Shown: positions 27,316-37,058, counted from the first letter of the stretch. The stretch is 64,000 nucleotides of DNA from Bacteroidales bacterium (GCA_029210585.1 JARGFP010000003.1:62001-126000); one strand, 5' to 3'. Notes: generated by a model from the letters alone, not told the origin. Numbers and translations are program-made.

Positions 27316-27774
27316 ATGAAGACAAAAATTGGTATCGCATCAGATCATGGAGGACACGAGATTAAACAGCTTTTAAAGCAGCGGCTGGAAGCACAGAATT
27401 ACACAGTTGTGGATTTTGGCAATTCCCGGTTCGATGCCGGAGATGATTATCCCGACTATGTCCTGCCGCTTGCAAAAGCAGTTGCCAGCAAAGAAGTTGT
27501 AAAGGGGATAGCAGTTTGTGGAAGCGGCGTTGGTGCATCCATCGCTGCCAATAAAGTAACTGGTGTTCGTGCGGCCCTCGTCCACGATCATTTTTCGGCC
27601 CACCAGGGCGTGGAGGATGATGATATGAATGTGCTGTGCATGGGCGGGAGGATCATCGGTAGTGAAAAGGCGTACGAACTGACAATTGCATTTTTGAATG
27701 CAGAATTTTCAAATGCAGCGCGGCATCTAAGGAGGCTTAATAAGATCGAACCTCCTAACTCAGTCTATTATTAG
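27316..27774 (+). CDS. rpiB: Ribose-5-phosphate isomerase B
   Basis: Interconverts ribose and ribulose 5-phosphates. It is a 152-residue RpiB/LacAB-type protein with IGIASDHGGHEIK at the N-terminus, the catalytic Cys68 in AVCGSGVGASIAANK, and the phosphate- and ring-opening segment DHFSAHQGVEDDDMNVLCMG. The ATG at 27316 gives the canonical start; an in-frame start at 27274 would add 14 residues not found in the family. It sits between zwf and tal, completing the non-oxidative branch encoded here. Confidence 0.95.
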   Translation: MKTKIGIASDHGGHEIKQLLKQRLEAQNYTVVDFGNSRFDAGDDYPDYVLPLAKAVASKEVVKGIAVCGSGVGASIAANKVTGVRAALVHDHFSAHQGVEDDDMNVLCMGGRIIGSEKAYELTIAFLNAEFSNAARHLRRLNKIEPPNSVYY

Positions 27775-27982
27775 TGCTGAATTGTGCTCGCAAAAACCGG
27801 GTTTACAAGTCCGGCGAAACAATAATGCCAATAAATTCAGGCTTTACGCTCAGCGCTTTATTTTCAGGCAAGGCTAAATCAAAGAGGGTTACTTTACTGA
27901 CTAAATACGCCAAAAATTTCAGGCAGGATTCTAACAATTCATGGAAAATTTTCAAAGTCACAAACAGATAAAAAATATAATT

Positions 27983-29074
27983 ATGAACACAAAAACAAAG
28001 GCCCTGAACGAACAGGGCGTCAGCCTTTGGCTGGACAATATCACCAGGAAGATCCTGGATGACAGAACACTGGAGAAGTACATCACAGAACTGTCGGTAA
28101 CTGGTTTAACATCAAATCCCACCATCTTCGACAATGCAATATCGAAGTCGGAGGATTATGATACGGCGATCAGTGAATCCGGCCAGGACACTGACAGTGA
28201 AAAGCTCTTTTTTACCCTGGCTATTGAGGATATCCAGCGTGCAGCCGACCTTTTTCTGCCGGTTTTTGAGCGGACAAATGGTGTGGACGGCTTTGTATCC
28301 ATTGAGGTCTCGCCGCTGCTGGCCTATGATACAGAAAGTACCATCAAGGCGGCAAAAACCATTTTCTCTCAGGTGAACAGGCCCAATGTGTTCATTAAAA
28401 TTCCCGGAACTCCGGAGGGATTGCCGGCCATTGAGCGTGTGATTGCTGAAGGGATCCCTGTGAATGTTACCTTGCTTTTCTCGGCAGATCAATATGAAGC
28501 TGCAGCCAATGCCTGGCTGAACGGAGTGGAAATACGTGCGGGTAAGGGGCTGAACCCTGATGTACGGTCAGTGGCTTCGGTCTTTGTGAGTCGCTGGGAC
28601 AAGGCAGTAGCAGGCAAGGTACCGATCGGTTTGGAAAACAAACTGGGACTTGCGGTTGCACAAAAGACATACGAAGCCTACCGGCAGTTTCTTCAGTCGG
28701 AACGGGTGCAAAGGCTTTTGAATATAGGTGTTTCACCTCAGCGTTTGCTTTGGGCCAGTACCGGCACAAAAGATCCTGCAGTGAGCGATGTGCTTTACAT
28801 CGAAAATCTTGTTACCCCTTTCTCGGTCAATACCATGCCGGAAAACACCCTGCTTGCATATGCCGATCATGGTGAAAAAGGCGATGTGCTTCCCCCTGCT
28901 TGCCAGGTCACTGAGGAGGTTTTGAAGCAATTCAGGGAAGAGGGCATTGATATACAAGATCTTGCAGCTACTTTACAGGAAGAGGGCGCAGCTTCATTTA
29001 CCGATAGCTGGAACCACCTGATCAGCAGTATTGACCAGAAAAGGATTCAGGTAAAGCACACGAATAACTTGTAA
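27983..29074 (+). CDS. tal: Transaldolase
   Basis: Transfers a three-carbon unit between sedoheptulose 7-phosphate and glyceraldehyde 3-phosphate. It has 363 residues, the longer class common in actinobacteria and Bacteroidota. Motifs are TSNPTIFDNAI (43-53), the Schiff-base lysine Lys139 in VFIKIPGTPEG, VNVTLLFSADQY and WASTGTKDP. The ATG at 27983 is preferred; upstream in-frame codons from 27941 are AT-rich leader. It is preceded by about 200 bp of non-coding sequence after rpiB, so it may have its own promoter. Confidence 0.95.
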   Translation: MNTKTKALNEQGVSLWLDNITRKILDDRTLEKYITELSVTGLTSNPTIFDNAISKSEDYDTAISESGQDTDSEKLFFTLAIEDIQRAADLFLPVFERTNGVDGFVSIEVSPLLAYDTESTIKAAKTIFSQVNRPNVFIKIPGTPEGLPAIERVIAEGIPVNVTLLFSADQYEAAANAWLNGVEIRAGKGLNPDVRSVASVFVSRWDKAVAGKVPIGLENKLGLAVAQKTYEAYRQFLQSERVQRLLNIGVSPQRLLWASTGTKDPAVSDVLYIENLVTPFSVNTMPENTLLAYADHGEKGDVLPPACQVTEEVLKQFREEGIDIQDLAATLQEEGAASFTDSWNHLISSIDQKRIQVKHTNNL

Positions 29075-29221
29075 GAATGCAGTGGTTATAACGTGAGGCA
29101 AATAATCCCCTTACGCAAAAAATAAATTAGTAACAGATTAAAAAATTAAACTTTAACCAAATTATGTGCTTTTAAGAAATGCAGTATTTCTTCAGGCTCA
29201 GATGATCATAAATTTAAACGA

Positions 29222-30835
29222 ATGATGAAGAATTTAACAGCAACAGATGGATGGGCCAGGCTGATTGCCCACGTGGACGAGATAAAACACACATCGATCA
29301 AAGAGCTGTTTGCGCAAAACAGCGACCGGAGAAACGATTTCTGCATTGAGGATGAGGGGATCTATTTTGATTATTCAAAACACAGGATCAACCAAACGAC
29401 CCTTTCCCTGCTTATCGGTCTGGCAAGGGAACGCGGTCTGGAGGACCGGATCAGGGCCATGTTCACGGGGGAGAAGATTAATGCAACGGAAAAACGGGCT
29501 GTTTTGCATACTGCCCTGCGTGCCCCGGCAGATGCCGATATCAGGGTTGACGGAGAAAATGTTGTGCCGGAAGTGCACAGGGTGCTTGGTAAAATGAAGG
29601 GATTTGCGGAACAGATCAGGGATGAATCATGGAAGGGTTTCACGGGGAAGCCCATCAAAAATATTGTCAATATCGGCATTGGTGGATCAGATCTTGGTCC
29701 GGTGATGGCCTACGAAGCCCTGAAATTCTATTCCGACCGATCGCTTACCTTCCGGTTTGTATCCAATGTCGACGGGAACGATTTTGCCGAAGCGATACAG
29801 GGATTATCTCCTGAAGAGACCTTGTTCATTGTATCTTCAAAGACGTTCACTACGCTTGAAACAATGACCAATGCGCGGACGGCCAGGGAATGGATTTTAA
29901 CTTCACTTGGCGATGAGCAGGCGACAGCAAGACATTTTGTGGCTGTTTCCACCAATGAAACAGCAGTTGCAGATTTCGGAATTGATACTGCGAATATGTT
30001 CGGGTTCTGGGACTGGGTCGGGGGAAGATATTCCATGGATGCTTCCATCGGACTTTCCACAATGATTGCAGTTGGACCCGAAAACTTTCATGCCATGCTG
30101 AAAGGCTTTCACCAGATGGATGAGCACTTTCAGAATACACCGTTTGAACAAAATATTCCGGTGATCATGGGGTTGCTTACTGTATGGTATACCAATTTCT
30201 TCGGAGCGCAAACCCAGGCTGTCTTCCCTTATGAAAACAACCTGAAGCGTTTTCCGGCCTATCTGCAGCAGCTCGCCATGGAGAGCAACGGAAAATATGT
30301 TACCCTGGAGGGAGAAAAGGTAGCGTACCGGACCAGCCCGGTATTCTGGGGTGAACCGGGCACCAATGGACAGCACTCCTTTTACCAGCTCATCCACCAG
30401 GGAACGCACCTGGTTCCTGCCGATTTCATAGGGTTTAAGCATGCATTGCATACCCTTCCACCTCACCAGGACTACCTGGTTGCCAACATGATCGCACAGG
30501 GAGAGGCCCTTGCCTTTGGCAAAACTGCAGATGAGGTCAGAAGCGAGGGGACAGATGAAGCGCTTGTTCCGCATAAAGTATTTGAGGGGAACCGGCCCTC
30601 GTCCACATTTTTCCTGGAGGAACTTACGCCAGGGGCCCTGGGAAAACTGATCGCCATGTATGAGCACAGTGTCTTTGTGCAGGGAGTGATCTGGGGGATC
30701 AATTCCTTTGACCAGATGGGGGTAGAGCTGGGTAAAGTGCTGGCGCAAAACATTATACCCGAATTGCAGGAGAAAGAGGTGACCCTGGGCCACGACAGCT
30801 CAACCAATGCATTGATTGAATATTATCGTAAATAG
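29222..30835 (+). CDS. pgi: Glucose-6-phosphate isomerase
   Basis: Glycolysis/gluconeogenesis enzyme interconverting glucose 6- and fructose 6-phosphate, 537 residues. Signature motifs are complete: [47 protein letters not shown], the active-site run [15 protein letters not shown] and a C-terminal [13 protein letters not shown]. Two ATG codons open the frame (29222 and 29225). The HAD-phosphatase gene follows after 8 bp and is very likely on the same transcript. Confidence 0.97.
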   Translation: MMKNLTATDGWARLIAHVDEIKHTSIKELFAQNSDRRNDFCIEDEGIYFDYSKHRINQTTLSLLIGLARERGLEDRIRAMFTGEKINATEKRAVLHTALRAPADADIRVDGENVVPEVHRVLGKMKGFAEQIRDESWKGFTGKPIKNIVNIGIGGSDLGPVMAYEALKFYSDRSLTFRFVSNVDGNDFAEAIQGLSPEETLFIVSSKTFTTLETMTNARTAREWILTSLGDEQATARHFVAVSTNETAVADFGIDTANMFGFWDWVGGRYSMDASIGLSTMIAVGPENFHAMLKGFHQMDEHFQNTPFEQNIPVIMGLLTVWYTNFFGAQTQAVFPYENNLKRFPAYLQQLAMESNGKYVTLEGEKVAYRTSPVFWGEPGTNGQHSFYQLIHQGTHLVPADFIGFKHALHTLPPHQDYLVANMIAQGEALAFGKTADEVRSEGTDEALVPHKVFEGNRPSSTFFLEELTPGALGKLIAMYEHSVFVQGVIWGINSFDQMGVELGKVLAQNIIPELQEKEVTLGHDSSTNALIEYYRK

Positions 30836-30843
30836 AAAGGATC

Positions 30844-31572
30844 ATGATCAAAGCAGTAATATTCGATCTGGACGGGACCCTGATTCAGACCGAGGTGTTA
30901 AAGGCGAGATCCTATGCAAGGGCGATACACCAGTTAACAGCCGGAGCGGTGTTGGAAGAAAAAGTGCTGACCGGCTTTAACAGGTATGTGGGTCTTTCGA
31001 GGATGGAGGTCGTTGAAGGATTGTTCCATGAGTTCTTACCTGAATTGGCAAAGGTGTACCCTGAGAATAGGAAGGTTGAAGATATTCAGCAAAGCATGCT
31101 GACCCGGCGACTGGAGATTTACCAGGAGATGATCGCCGATGCAGACCTGTTGTCGGGATTTTTCTGTCCCTTTAATATCGGACTGTTGCACGGGGTTCAT
31201 GCGGACCGGTATACCACTGCCCTGGCCACCATGTCCCATCGGGCTGAAGCGGAAAGGATGCTGGATGCAATGCAAATTAAGGATAAACTGTCTGTGGTCG
31301 TGACAAAAGACAATGTCTCCAGGGGAAAGCCTGATCCGGAAATATATCTGAAAATCAGCGAGATGCTTGAGCTGTCTCCGGAAGAGTGCCTGGTGATCGA
31401 AGACTCGGTGAACGGAATAAAAGCCGGGATCAATGCAGGGATGACGGTATTTGCCGTTACCAATGACATTACGCGGGATTCGGTCCACAAGTCGGCGCTT
31501 CTTGACGCAAGGTTTATCATCGATGAACTTTCAGAGCTGAAGCCGCGGATCTATAGTTTTCTGGCACATTGA
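30844..31572 (+). CDS. HAD-superfamily hydrolase, beta-phosphoglucomutase-like
   Basis: A 242-residue phosphatase or phosphomutase of the HAD class with a helical cap. It shows motif I FDLDGTLIQTE (Asp8, Asp10), motif II Ser in LATMSHRAEAE, motif III Lys in RGKPDPEIYL and motif IV VIEDSVNGIKAG. The general fold is certain, the substrate is not. Its position 8 bp behind pgi points to a sugar phosphate, for example a phosphoglucomutase or sugar-phosphate phosphatase role. Confidence 0.87.
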   Translation: MIKAVIFDLDGTLIQTEVLKARSYARAIHQLTAGAVLEEKVLTGFNRYVGLSRMEVVEGLFHEFLPELAKVYPENRKVEDIQQSMLTRRLEIYQEMIADADLLSGFFCPFNIGLLHGVHADRYTTALATMSHRAEAERMLDAMQIKDKLSVVVTKDNVSRGKPDPEIYLKISEMLELSPEECLVIEDSVNGIKAGINAGMTVFAVTNDITRDSVHKSALLDARFIIDELSELKPRIYSFLAH

Positions 31573-31667
31573 ATCCCGCACCATTGAGGGCCGAAACTTC
31601 AGGAATATAAAGTAATACATACATGTGCCTGCAGTGAACGGTTTATCTCATTTGGTTCGTACGCAGT

Positions 31668-31691
31668 CGATGAAGCTTTCGATGAAGCTTT
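31668..31691. repeat. Two tandem copies of a 12-bp unit
   Basis: CGATGAAGCTTT occurs at 31668-31679 and again, perfectly, at 31680-31691. The second copy runs straight into the dispersed 40-bp repeat. Confidence 0.8.
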
Positions 31692-31723
31692 CGCCGACGG
31701 CCGAAGCCTTTGGCGAAGGACTT
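31684..31723 (+). repeat. Dispersed 40-bp intergenic repeat, copy 1
   Basis: This 40-bp element matches, in inverted orientation, 63161-63200 with 37 of 40 positions equal. It contains inverted segments (CTTTCGCC ... GGCGAAGG) able to form an imperfect hairpin around GACGGCCG. It lies downstream of the pgi-HAD unit, as expected for a REP-like or terminator-associated element. Confidence 0.75.
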
Positions 31724-31794
31724 CGCGTAAACGACCGGGCACCAACACATACAATGGAAATTTAAATGATTAAATGACAATTACTTAATAAATA

Positions 31795-33105
31795 TTGAAA
31801 GTGGAAGAAATAGCAATTACCAATAATAATTTACCGAGGGTGGTTATCATCGGTGCGGGGTTTGCAGGGCTGCACCTTGTTAAGATGCTGGAGAAGAAAC
31901 CGGTTCAACTCGTATTGCTCGATCAGAACAACCACCACCAGTTCCAGCCGCTGCTGTACCAGGTGGCGATTGGCGGACTGGAGCCTGATTCAGTGGTTTC
32001 GCCGGTGCGTAAATTGTTTAAATCATGCAGCAACATGATTTTCAGAATGGTAAAGGTGGAGTCCGTGGATGCAGAAAACAAACGGGTGATTACCAACCTG
32101 GGATTTGTAAAGTACGATTACCTGGTCATTGCCACCGGGAGCAGTACCAATTTTTACGGACTGAAAAACATAGAAGACAACAGCATCGGGCTGAAAAGCA
32201 TCAATGATGCCATCAATCTCAGGAGCTGGATTTTGCAGAACCTGGAAAAAAGCATTGATGGGATCGGTGAGGAAGAGAAGCAGAAGCTGATTAAATTTGT
32301 TGTGGTTGGAGGTGGTCCGGCAGGCGTGGAGATGGCAGGGGCACTGGCTGAATTCAAAAAATACCTGTTGGCGAATGATTATCCGGAGATCAACAGCGAT
32401 TACATGAAGATTTACCTGGTTCAGGCAGGTGACCGTGTGCTCCCGACCATGTCGGAACGGTCCTCTTTCCATGCCATGAAAACACTCCGGAAATTAGGTG
32501 TTGAGGTTGTACTGAATGCGCGCGTGAACGATTACGACGGACAGCATTTACACTACAGCGGCCCTGGCGGGAAAGATCAGATCTTATCCGGGGTGATCAT
32601 CTGGACCGCCGGGGTGAAGGGGAATGCAGTAGAAGGCTTTAAACAGTCATCCATCGTGGCCGGAAACCGGTTCGCAGTGAATGAATACAACCAGGTCGGT
32701 GATTACAAAGATATTTTTGCCATCGGGGATATTGCGTTCATGCAGACGCCTGCTTTCCCGGCCGGGCATCCCATGGTGGCACAGGTAGCTATTCAGCAGG
32801 GCAGGAACCTGGGCAGAAATATACTTTCACTGGTAAAAACCGGTGAAGTGAAAAATAAATTCAGGTACCGTGACAAGGGTTCAATGGCCATTATCGGGAA
32901 AAAAGATGCGGTGGCTGACATAAAAAGTATTTTCTTTAATGGTAAATTCGGTTGGTTGATCTGGTCGGTGATCCATTTGATTTCACTTACCGGGTTCAAA
33001 AACAAGGTGGCGGTAGCGGTCAACTGGGCCGTAAAGTATTTTACCTATGAAAAAGCCAACCAATTGATTATAAGGAGATATGCACCGGGTAAAGTACAGC
33101 AGTAA
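31795..33105 (+). CDS. ndh: Type-2 NADH dehydrogenase (NAD(P)/FAD-dependent oxidoreductase)
   Basis: A 436-residue flavoprotein passing electrons from NADH to quinone without pumping protons. It has an FAD-binding VVIIGAGFAGLHLVKML (about 15-31), the quinone/FAD region FQPLLYQVAIGGLEPDSV, an NAD-binding VVVGGGPAGVEMAGALAEF and the second FAD motif FAIGDIAFMQTP. The C-terminal segment (GWLIWSVIHLISLTGFKNKV) is the hydrophobic membrane-binding part. No ATG fits: a TAA lies 6 bp before the TTG at 31795, so translation starts at that TTG or the GTG at 31801. GH15 follows after 16 bp. Confidence 0.92.
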   Translation: MKVEEIAITNNNLPRVVIIGAGFAGLHLVKMLEKKPVQLVLLDQNNHHQFQPLLYQVAIGGLEPDSVVSPVRKLFKSCSNMIFRMVKVESVDAENKRVITNLGFVKYDYLVIATGSSTNFYGLKNIEDNSIGLKSINDAINLRSWILQNLEKSIDGIGEEEKQKLIKFVVVGGGPAGVEMAGALAEFKKYLLANDYPEINSDYMKIYLVQAGDRVLPTMSERSSFHAMKTLRKLGVEVVLNARVNDYDGQHLHYSGPGGKDQILSGVIIWTAGVKGNAVEGFKQSSIVAGNRFAVNEYNQVGDYKDIFAIGDIAFMQTPAFPAGHPMVAQVAIQQGRNLGRNILSLVKTGEVKNKFRYRDKGSMAIIGKKDAVADIKSIFFNGKFGWLIWSVIHLISLTGFKNKVAVAVNWAVKYFTYEKANQLIIRRYAPGKVQQ

Positions 33106-33121
33106 AGTTTAATAATAGACT

Positions 33122-34948
33122 ATGGCATATCAGAACATTGAAAACTACGGGATGATCGGGAACATGCGGACCGCTGCCCTGGTGGGGATGGATGGATCCA
33201 TTGACTGGATGTGTTTTCCGCATTTCGATTCGCCCAGCATATTTGCGAAGATGCTGGATGCGCACAAGGGAGGGCATTTCAAAATTGCCCCGTGCGATAC
33301 GGATCTTACGCAGAAGCAGTTCTACTGGCCGGACACCAACGTGTTGGTCACCCGTTTCATGGGTCATCATGGTGTCTGTGAAGTGGTGGATTATATGCCG
33401 GTAGGGACCACCAGGATCGGGGATCATCAGAACCGGCTGGTCAGGCTGGTCCGGATTATCCGTGGGAAAATGAAGATACGGGTGGAATGCACTCCGGCGT
33501 TTAATTATGCACTTGCTTCACATGAAGTGAGCGTGAGTGCGCATGGTGCTGCTTTTCATTCTGAAGCGCTTTCCATGGGGCTGGCTACTTTCGTTCCGTT
33601 GAAAGTCGAAGGGAAAGGGGTCACAGCTGAATTTGAATTGTCATGTGAAGAAAATGTCAATTTCGTGTTGCATGCACTGGAGAAAGAGAAAGCCTGCGAA
33701 ACCTGTTTTTCTGACGAGGAGGCCCGGGAGGGACTGGTGGATACGATTGAGTTCTGGGATCGCTGGGTCGAAAAATGCACCTACAAGGGCCGCTGGCGGG
33801 AGACGGTAATTCGTTCCGCATTGACATTAAAGCTTCTGACCTTTGAACCCACCGGTGCCATTGTTGCTGCTCCAACGTGCAGCCTGCCCGAATACCTTGG
33901 CGGGGAGAGGAACTGGGATTACCGGTATACCTGGATCAGGGATGCGGCTTTTACGGTATATGGACTGATGCGGATCGGTTTTACCGAAGAAGCGGAGCGG
34001 TTCATGCACTGGATCGATGAACGGTGCCATGAACTGCGTCCCGACGGGTCCATGCAGATCATGTACGGGATCGACGGCAGGCATGTCCTGGAGGAAAAAC
34101 AACTGGATCACCTGGAGGGGTATGCCGGGTCTTCTCCCGTTCGTATTGGCAATGGGGCCTACAACCAGATGCAGCTGGACATTTACGGGGAACTGCTTGA
34201 TTCGGTCTACCTGTACAATAAATACGGGAGTCCCATTTCCTATGATCTCTGGACACAATTGCGCAGGCTGATCAACTGGGTAGCTGATAACTGGCAGAAG
34301 AAGGATGAAGGCATCTGGGAAGTCAGGGGAGGCAAACAGCACTTTGTTTACTCGAAACTGATGTGCTGGGTGGCGCTGGACCGGGGGATCCGCCTGGCAG
34401 AGAAGCGGTCATTTCCATCGGAAAAAGGTCGCTGGCTGGAAGAGCGTGACAAGATCTACGAGGAGATTATGGAAAGGGGATGGGACACGGAACTGCAGAC
34501 GTTTGTTCAGCATTATGAGAGCAAGACACTGGATGCGGCCAACCTGATGATGCCGCTCACTTTTTTTGTTTCCCCCACCGACAAGCGTATCCTGAAGACC
34601 ATCGAGGCCACCATGAAAAGTCCCGAGGAGGGCGGACTGGTATCCGACAGCCTCGTGTACCGTTATAATGTGCAAGAGACGGCAGACGGGTTGCGCGGGG
34701 AAGAAGGCACCTTCAATATCTGCACCTTCTGGATGGTTGAGGCACTTACCCGGGCAGGCCATAACGATGAGAAAAAGCTGGACCAGGCCCGGCTCATGTT
34801 CGAGCAGATGCTCACCTATGGCAATCACCTGGGACTGTATGCCGAAGAGACCGGTCCGCGCGGCGAGGCACTTGGTAATTTCCCTCAGGCCTTTACCCAC
34901 CTCTCATTGATCAGTGCGGCATTTAACCTCGACCGGGCGTTGAAGTGA
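33122..34948 (+). CDS. Glycoside hydrolase family 15 protein (glucoamylase/trehalase-like)
   Basis: A 608-residue cytoplasmic enzyme of the GH15 type lacking a signal peptide. The N-terminal beta domain begins [20 protein letters not shown] with [16 protein letters not shown]. The (alpha/alpha)6 barrel contains [17 protein letters not shown], the conserved motif near the first catalytic acid, and a second conserved block [20 protein letters not shown]. Bacterial homologues hydrolyse alpha-glucans or trehalose; which one cannot be told here. It ends LDRALK-stop exactly at the left direct repeat that flanks the AbiE-like insertion. It is probably co-transcribed with ndh. Confidence 0.92.
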   Translation: MAYQNIENYGMIGNMRTAALVGMDGSIDWMCFPHFDSPSIFAKMLDAHKGGHFKIAPCDTDLTQKQFYWPDTNVLVTRFMGHHGVCEVVDYMPVGTTRIGDHQNRLVRLVRIIRGKMKIRVECTPAFNYALASHEVSVSAHGAAFHSEALSMGLATFVPLKVEGKGVTAEFELSCEENVNFVLHALEKEKACETCFSDEEAREGLVDTIEFWDRWVEKCTYKGRWRETVIRSALTLKLLTFEPTGAIVAAPTCSLPEYLGGERNWDYRYTWIRDAAFTVYGLMRIGFTEEAERFMHWIDERCHELRPDGSMQIMYGIDGRHVLEEKQLDHLEGYAGSSPVRIGNGAYNQMQLDIYGELLDSVYLYNKYGSPISYDLWTQLRRLINWVADNWQKKDEGIWEVRGGKQHFVYSKLMCWVALDRGIRLAEKRSFPSEKGRWLEERDKIYEEIMERGWDTELQTFVQHYESKTLDAANLMMPLTFFVSPTDKRILKTIEATMKSPEEGGLVSDSLVYRYNVQETADGLRGEEGTFNICTFWMVEALTRAGHNDEKKLDQARLMFEQMLTYGNHLGLYAEETGPRGEALGNFPQAFTHLSLISAAFNLDRALK

Positions 34949-34951
34949 TGC
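34931..34951. repeat. Left direct repeat flanking the AbiE-like module (attachment-site-like)
   Basis: 21 bp, GACCGGGCGTTGAAGT at its core, covering the last codons of the GH15 gene. The right copy at 36920-36940 differs at one position (G/A) only. Confidence 0.8.
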
Positions 34952-34956
34952 TGAAC

Positions 34957-36003
34957 TCAGCCTTTTTTTAGACTCATATACCAATAAAAAAAAGCTTCGG
35001 CATTGGTCTTTTTTAATTTATTTATTTTGGTAAATATCGGGTCCTCAATTAACCATTCTTTAATCTCTGACGGATTTTTAAATCTTTCTATTTTCGGGTT
35101 TTTCCCGCTATTTATTAAGGTAGTCAGGTAGGCCACTTTAGATGCGGCAGTTATGGCCTCTTCTATTGCAAAACGCTCAACCGTAAAATTCGTAAAGTTC
35201 TTAATTCCTAATTGCAGGTGATTGTATTCCTCTGATTTTAAGTTTCTTTCAGAGAGCGTGTAACAGGCTTGCCAGGTATCTTTTAATACTTCACCCGCAT
35301 TTACGTTCAATTTTCGGTATCCAATTTCTTGTTGTACAACTTTTGAATAACTGTTCCTGATAATGTTGAGATCAATTATCCTGTCAAACAGATACGCGAT
35401 GTCGTATAACTGTTTGATGATTTCAACCGGCCGGTTTTTGGAATACAGGATACCGGTAGTTTTTGGTGCAAATGCGGTAAGTTTATCACCCAGGATTGCT
35501 TCAAAAGTTGGCAAAACAACCAATGTGTCTTCGCCCGATGTTGCCAGCCAATTGTGTTTTACCGGATATTTCCTGGTCTGGGGATATGGATTCGGAGCAT
35601 ACAACAAATCGAGTAATATTGGTTCTTCATTTCCATCTACAACACTTTTGTAAAACATTTTGAAATGCCCTACCGGAGTGCCGTGAGAAAGTTTCCTGTT
35701 GTTGTCGTCTTCCCAGCGGATAAACATATCCAGTTTGCTTAACTTATCAAGAATCATCCTGATATTATTTTCCGTTTCATGGGTAATAATGTCTATATCT
35801 ATTGAAACCCGTTTAGGGGTTTCAGTTGTCAGCAACAATGCAGTCCCGCCTTTAAAAACAAACTCCAAACCGTTCAACTGCAATTGTTCAAGAAGGGTTA
35901 TTGCATAAATTACCTTTTCAATCAGCTTTGGGTCAATGCGTTTTCCTATCTTACCCCTCAGACTGGTAATCCATTCTATTGTATATGATTTCTTATCTAT
36001 CAT
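34957..36003 (-). CDS. AbiEii/AbiGii-type nucleotidyltransferase toxin
   Basis: A 348-residue toxin-like nucleotidyltransferase of the AbiEii (MNT) fold. The signature FVFKGGTALLL near residue 50 and VSIDIDIIT near residue 70 give the GG-x-A ... D-x-D catalytic core. A helical C-terminal half follows (LKDTWQACYTLSERNLKSEE ...). Family members act in type IV toxin-antitoxin or abortive-infection systems, by transferring nucleotides to tRNA in some studied cases. The ATG at 36003 is preferred; a GTG at 36024 is possible. It is the second gene after its DUF6577 partner (29-bp gap), AT-rich relative to its neighbours, and enclosed by direct repeats, which points to recent acquisition. Confidence 0.88.
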   Translation of the reverse strand: MIDKKSYTIEWITSLRGKIGKRIDPKLIEKVIYAITLLEQLQLNGLEFVFKGGTALLLTTETPKRVSIDIDIITHETENNIRMILDKLSKLDMFIRWEDDNNRKLSHGTPVGHFKMFYKSVVDGNEEPILLDLLYAPNPYPQTRKYPVKHNWLATSGEDTLVVLPTFEAILGDKLTAFAPKTTGILYSKNRPVEIIKQLYDIAYLFDRIIDLNIIRNSYSKVVQQEIGYRKLNVNAGEVLKDTWQACYTLSERNLKSEEYNHLQLGIKNFTNFTVERFAIEEAITAASKVAYLTTLINSGKNPKIERFKNPSEIKEWLIEDPIFTKINKLKKTNAEAFFYWYMSLKKG

Positions 36004-36032
36004 CAGGGAATATAATATAGGCACACTGGCTG

Positions 36033-36635
36033 TTATTTTGCCAAACTTATATTTATTAACTCTTTCACTTCATTTTCCCTGTTTCTGCGAAGCGCGTAAC
36101 GTTTCATTTTTTTTTCATTTATTGCATACTTCTCTATTGCAGTTTTTACAATATATTCTGTTTCGTTTTGCTGGGCCGAAAAGAGATTTCTGTCTGTCAA
36201 CATGTCAACCAAAAGTTTTTCCAATGCCGGAATAACGATCTTTTGAGATTCCGCTAAAGGAGCTTCTGAAATAAGGCTTTTGACAATAATAACTCCATCC
36301 AGGTTTTCAATATACCTGGTAAATATTTCTTCAGATGGGTTCAGGAAAACATTATTGGTTGTTTCATTGAGAAATCCAAAAACAGGTTCAGAAGCGTCTT
36401 TTTCCACTTCAACAACAGTGTAATATTTAAATGGTTGGTGCCGCATAAAATCGTTAAGCCATCTGCTTTCCCAAACACAAAAATTTATATACAGAAACTC
36501 CCGTTTGATTTTGTTGTATATTTTTATTAGAGAGTTTGAAACGTTGGGACTGAACAGGGCTCTGCTGCCCAATTCATACAGCCCTTTGGAAGGTGTACTG
36601 ATTGTTCCCTTTCTTTTCAATTTTGACAAATACAT
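36033..36635 (-). CDS. DUF6577-type partner (antitoxin-like) of the AbiEii protein; true N-terminus lies further upstream
   Basis: 200 residues from the first ATG (36635). It matches the DUF6577-type partner that precedes AbiEii genes in Bacteroidota (KGLYELGSRALFSPNVSNSL ... NETEYIVKTAIEKYAI). The same frame stays open without a stop to 36767 and encodes a convincing winged-helix N-terminus (LSKKKIVASIKEDFPHW then SDNTINMYLSKLKRKGT). The ATG at 36635 falls inside that helix-turn-helix, so the real start is upstream. Only ATT (36761), ATA or CTG codons are available there, so either a rare start is used or the start codon is mutated. In AbiE systems the partner is an autoregulating antitoxin. 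Confidence 0.8.
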   Translation of the reverse strand: MYLSKLKRKGTISTPSKGLYELGSRALFSPNVSNSLIKIYNKIKREFLYINFCVWESRWLNDFMRHQPFKYYTVVEVEKDASEPVFGFLNETTNNVFLNPSEEIFTRYIENLDGVIIVKSLISEAPLAESQKIVIPALEKLLVDMLTDRNLFSAQQNETEYIVKTAIEKYAINEKKMKRYALRRNRENEVKELINISLAK

Positions 36636-36814
36636 ATTAATTGTATTGTCAGACCAATGAGGAAAGTCTTCCTTTATTGATGCAACTATTTTCTTTTTAG
36701 AAAGCCTGTTGCTTTCCCGGAAGTAATATTCAATATGTTGTTCCAGTGTTTCTATCAGAATTGTCTTTTATTGTAAATGTAATATTAATTATTATAAAAA
36801 AGGCAATAAATACA

Positions 36815-36841
36815 TTAATTTGCCGAACTTATATTTACATT
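36815..36841 (-). repeat. Second copy of the 3' end of the DUF6577 gene
   Basis: A sequence resembling the last codons of the DUF6577 gene (36032-36058) recurs here in the same orientation. About 21 of 23 bases match. Read on the minus strand it gives NVNISSAN-stop against LINISLAK-stop in the gene. It suggests the remains of a second partner gene or of a duplicated module edge. Confidence 0.6.
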
Positions 36842-36919
36842 ATTCGTTAAAAGCATAGTAAAAATTACTTACAATTAAATCCATTTTGTTCATGGGTAAT
36901 CTTTGTAGCGCTCAAGTTT

Positions 36920-36940
36920 GACCGGGCGTTGAAGTAATGC
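36920..36940. repeat. Right direct repeat flanking the AbiE-like module (attachment-site-like)
   Basis: Copy of the GH15 3' end (F-D-R-A-L-K-stop in the same reading as L-D-R-A-L-K-stop at the left). 20 of 21 bases are identical to 34931-34951. Confidence 0.8.
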
Positions 36941-37058
36941 CGTCCTTTCAGTAAGGATTCCCATCTGAAGCCGACTCTTTCTTCATGGAGCGCGTTTCAC
37001 AATTTCGGAACACGACTCCTGCATTGTATACATTGGACGTACTTAACAGGAATGAATC

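Noticed and set aside
27774-27971. 65-codon frame between rpiB and tal
   Set aside because: No domain, no hydrophobic or charged pattern of note, and it fills the leader of tal; more likely non-coding.
29903-30793. 296-codon minus-strand frame inside pgi
   Set aside because: Shadow of a highly conserved gene; no domain or start signal of its own.
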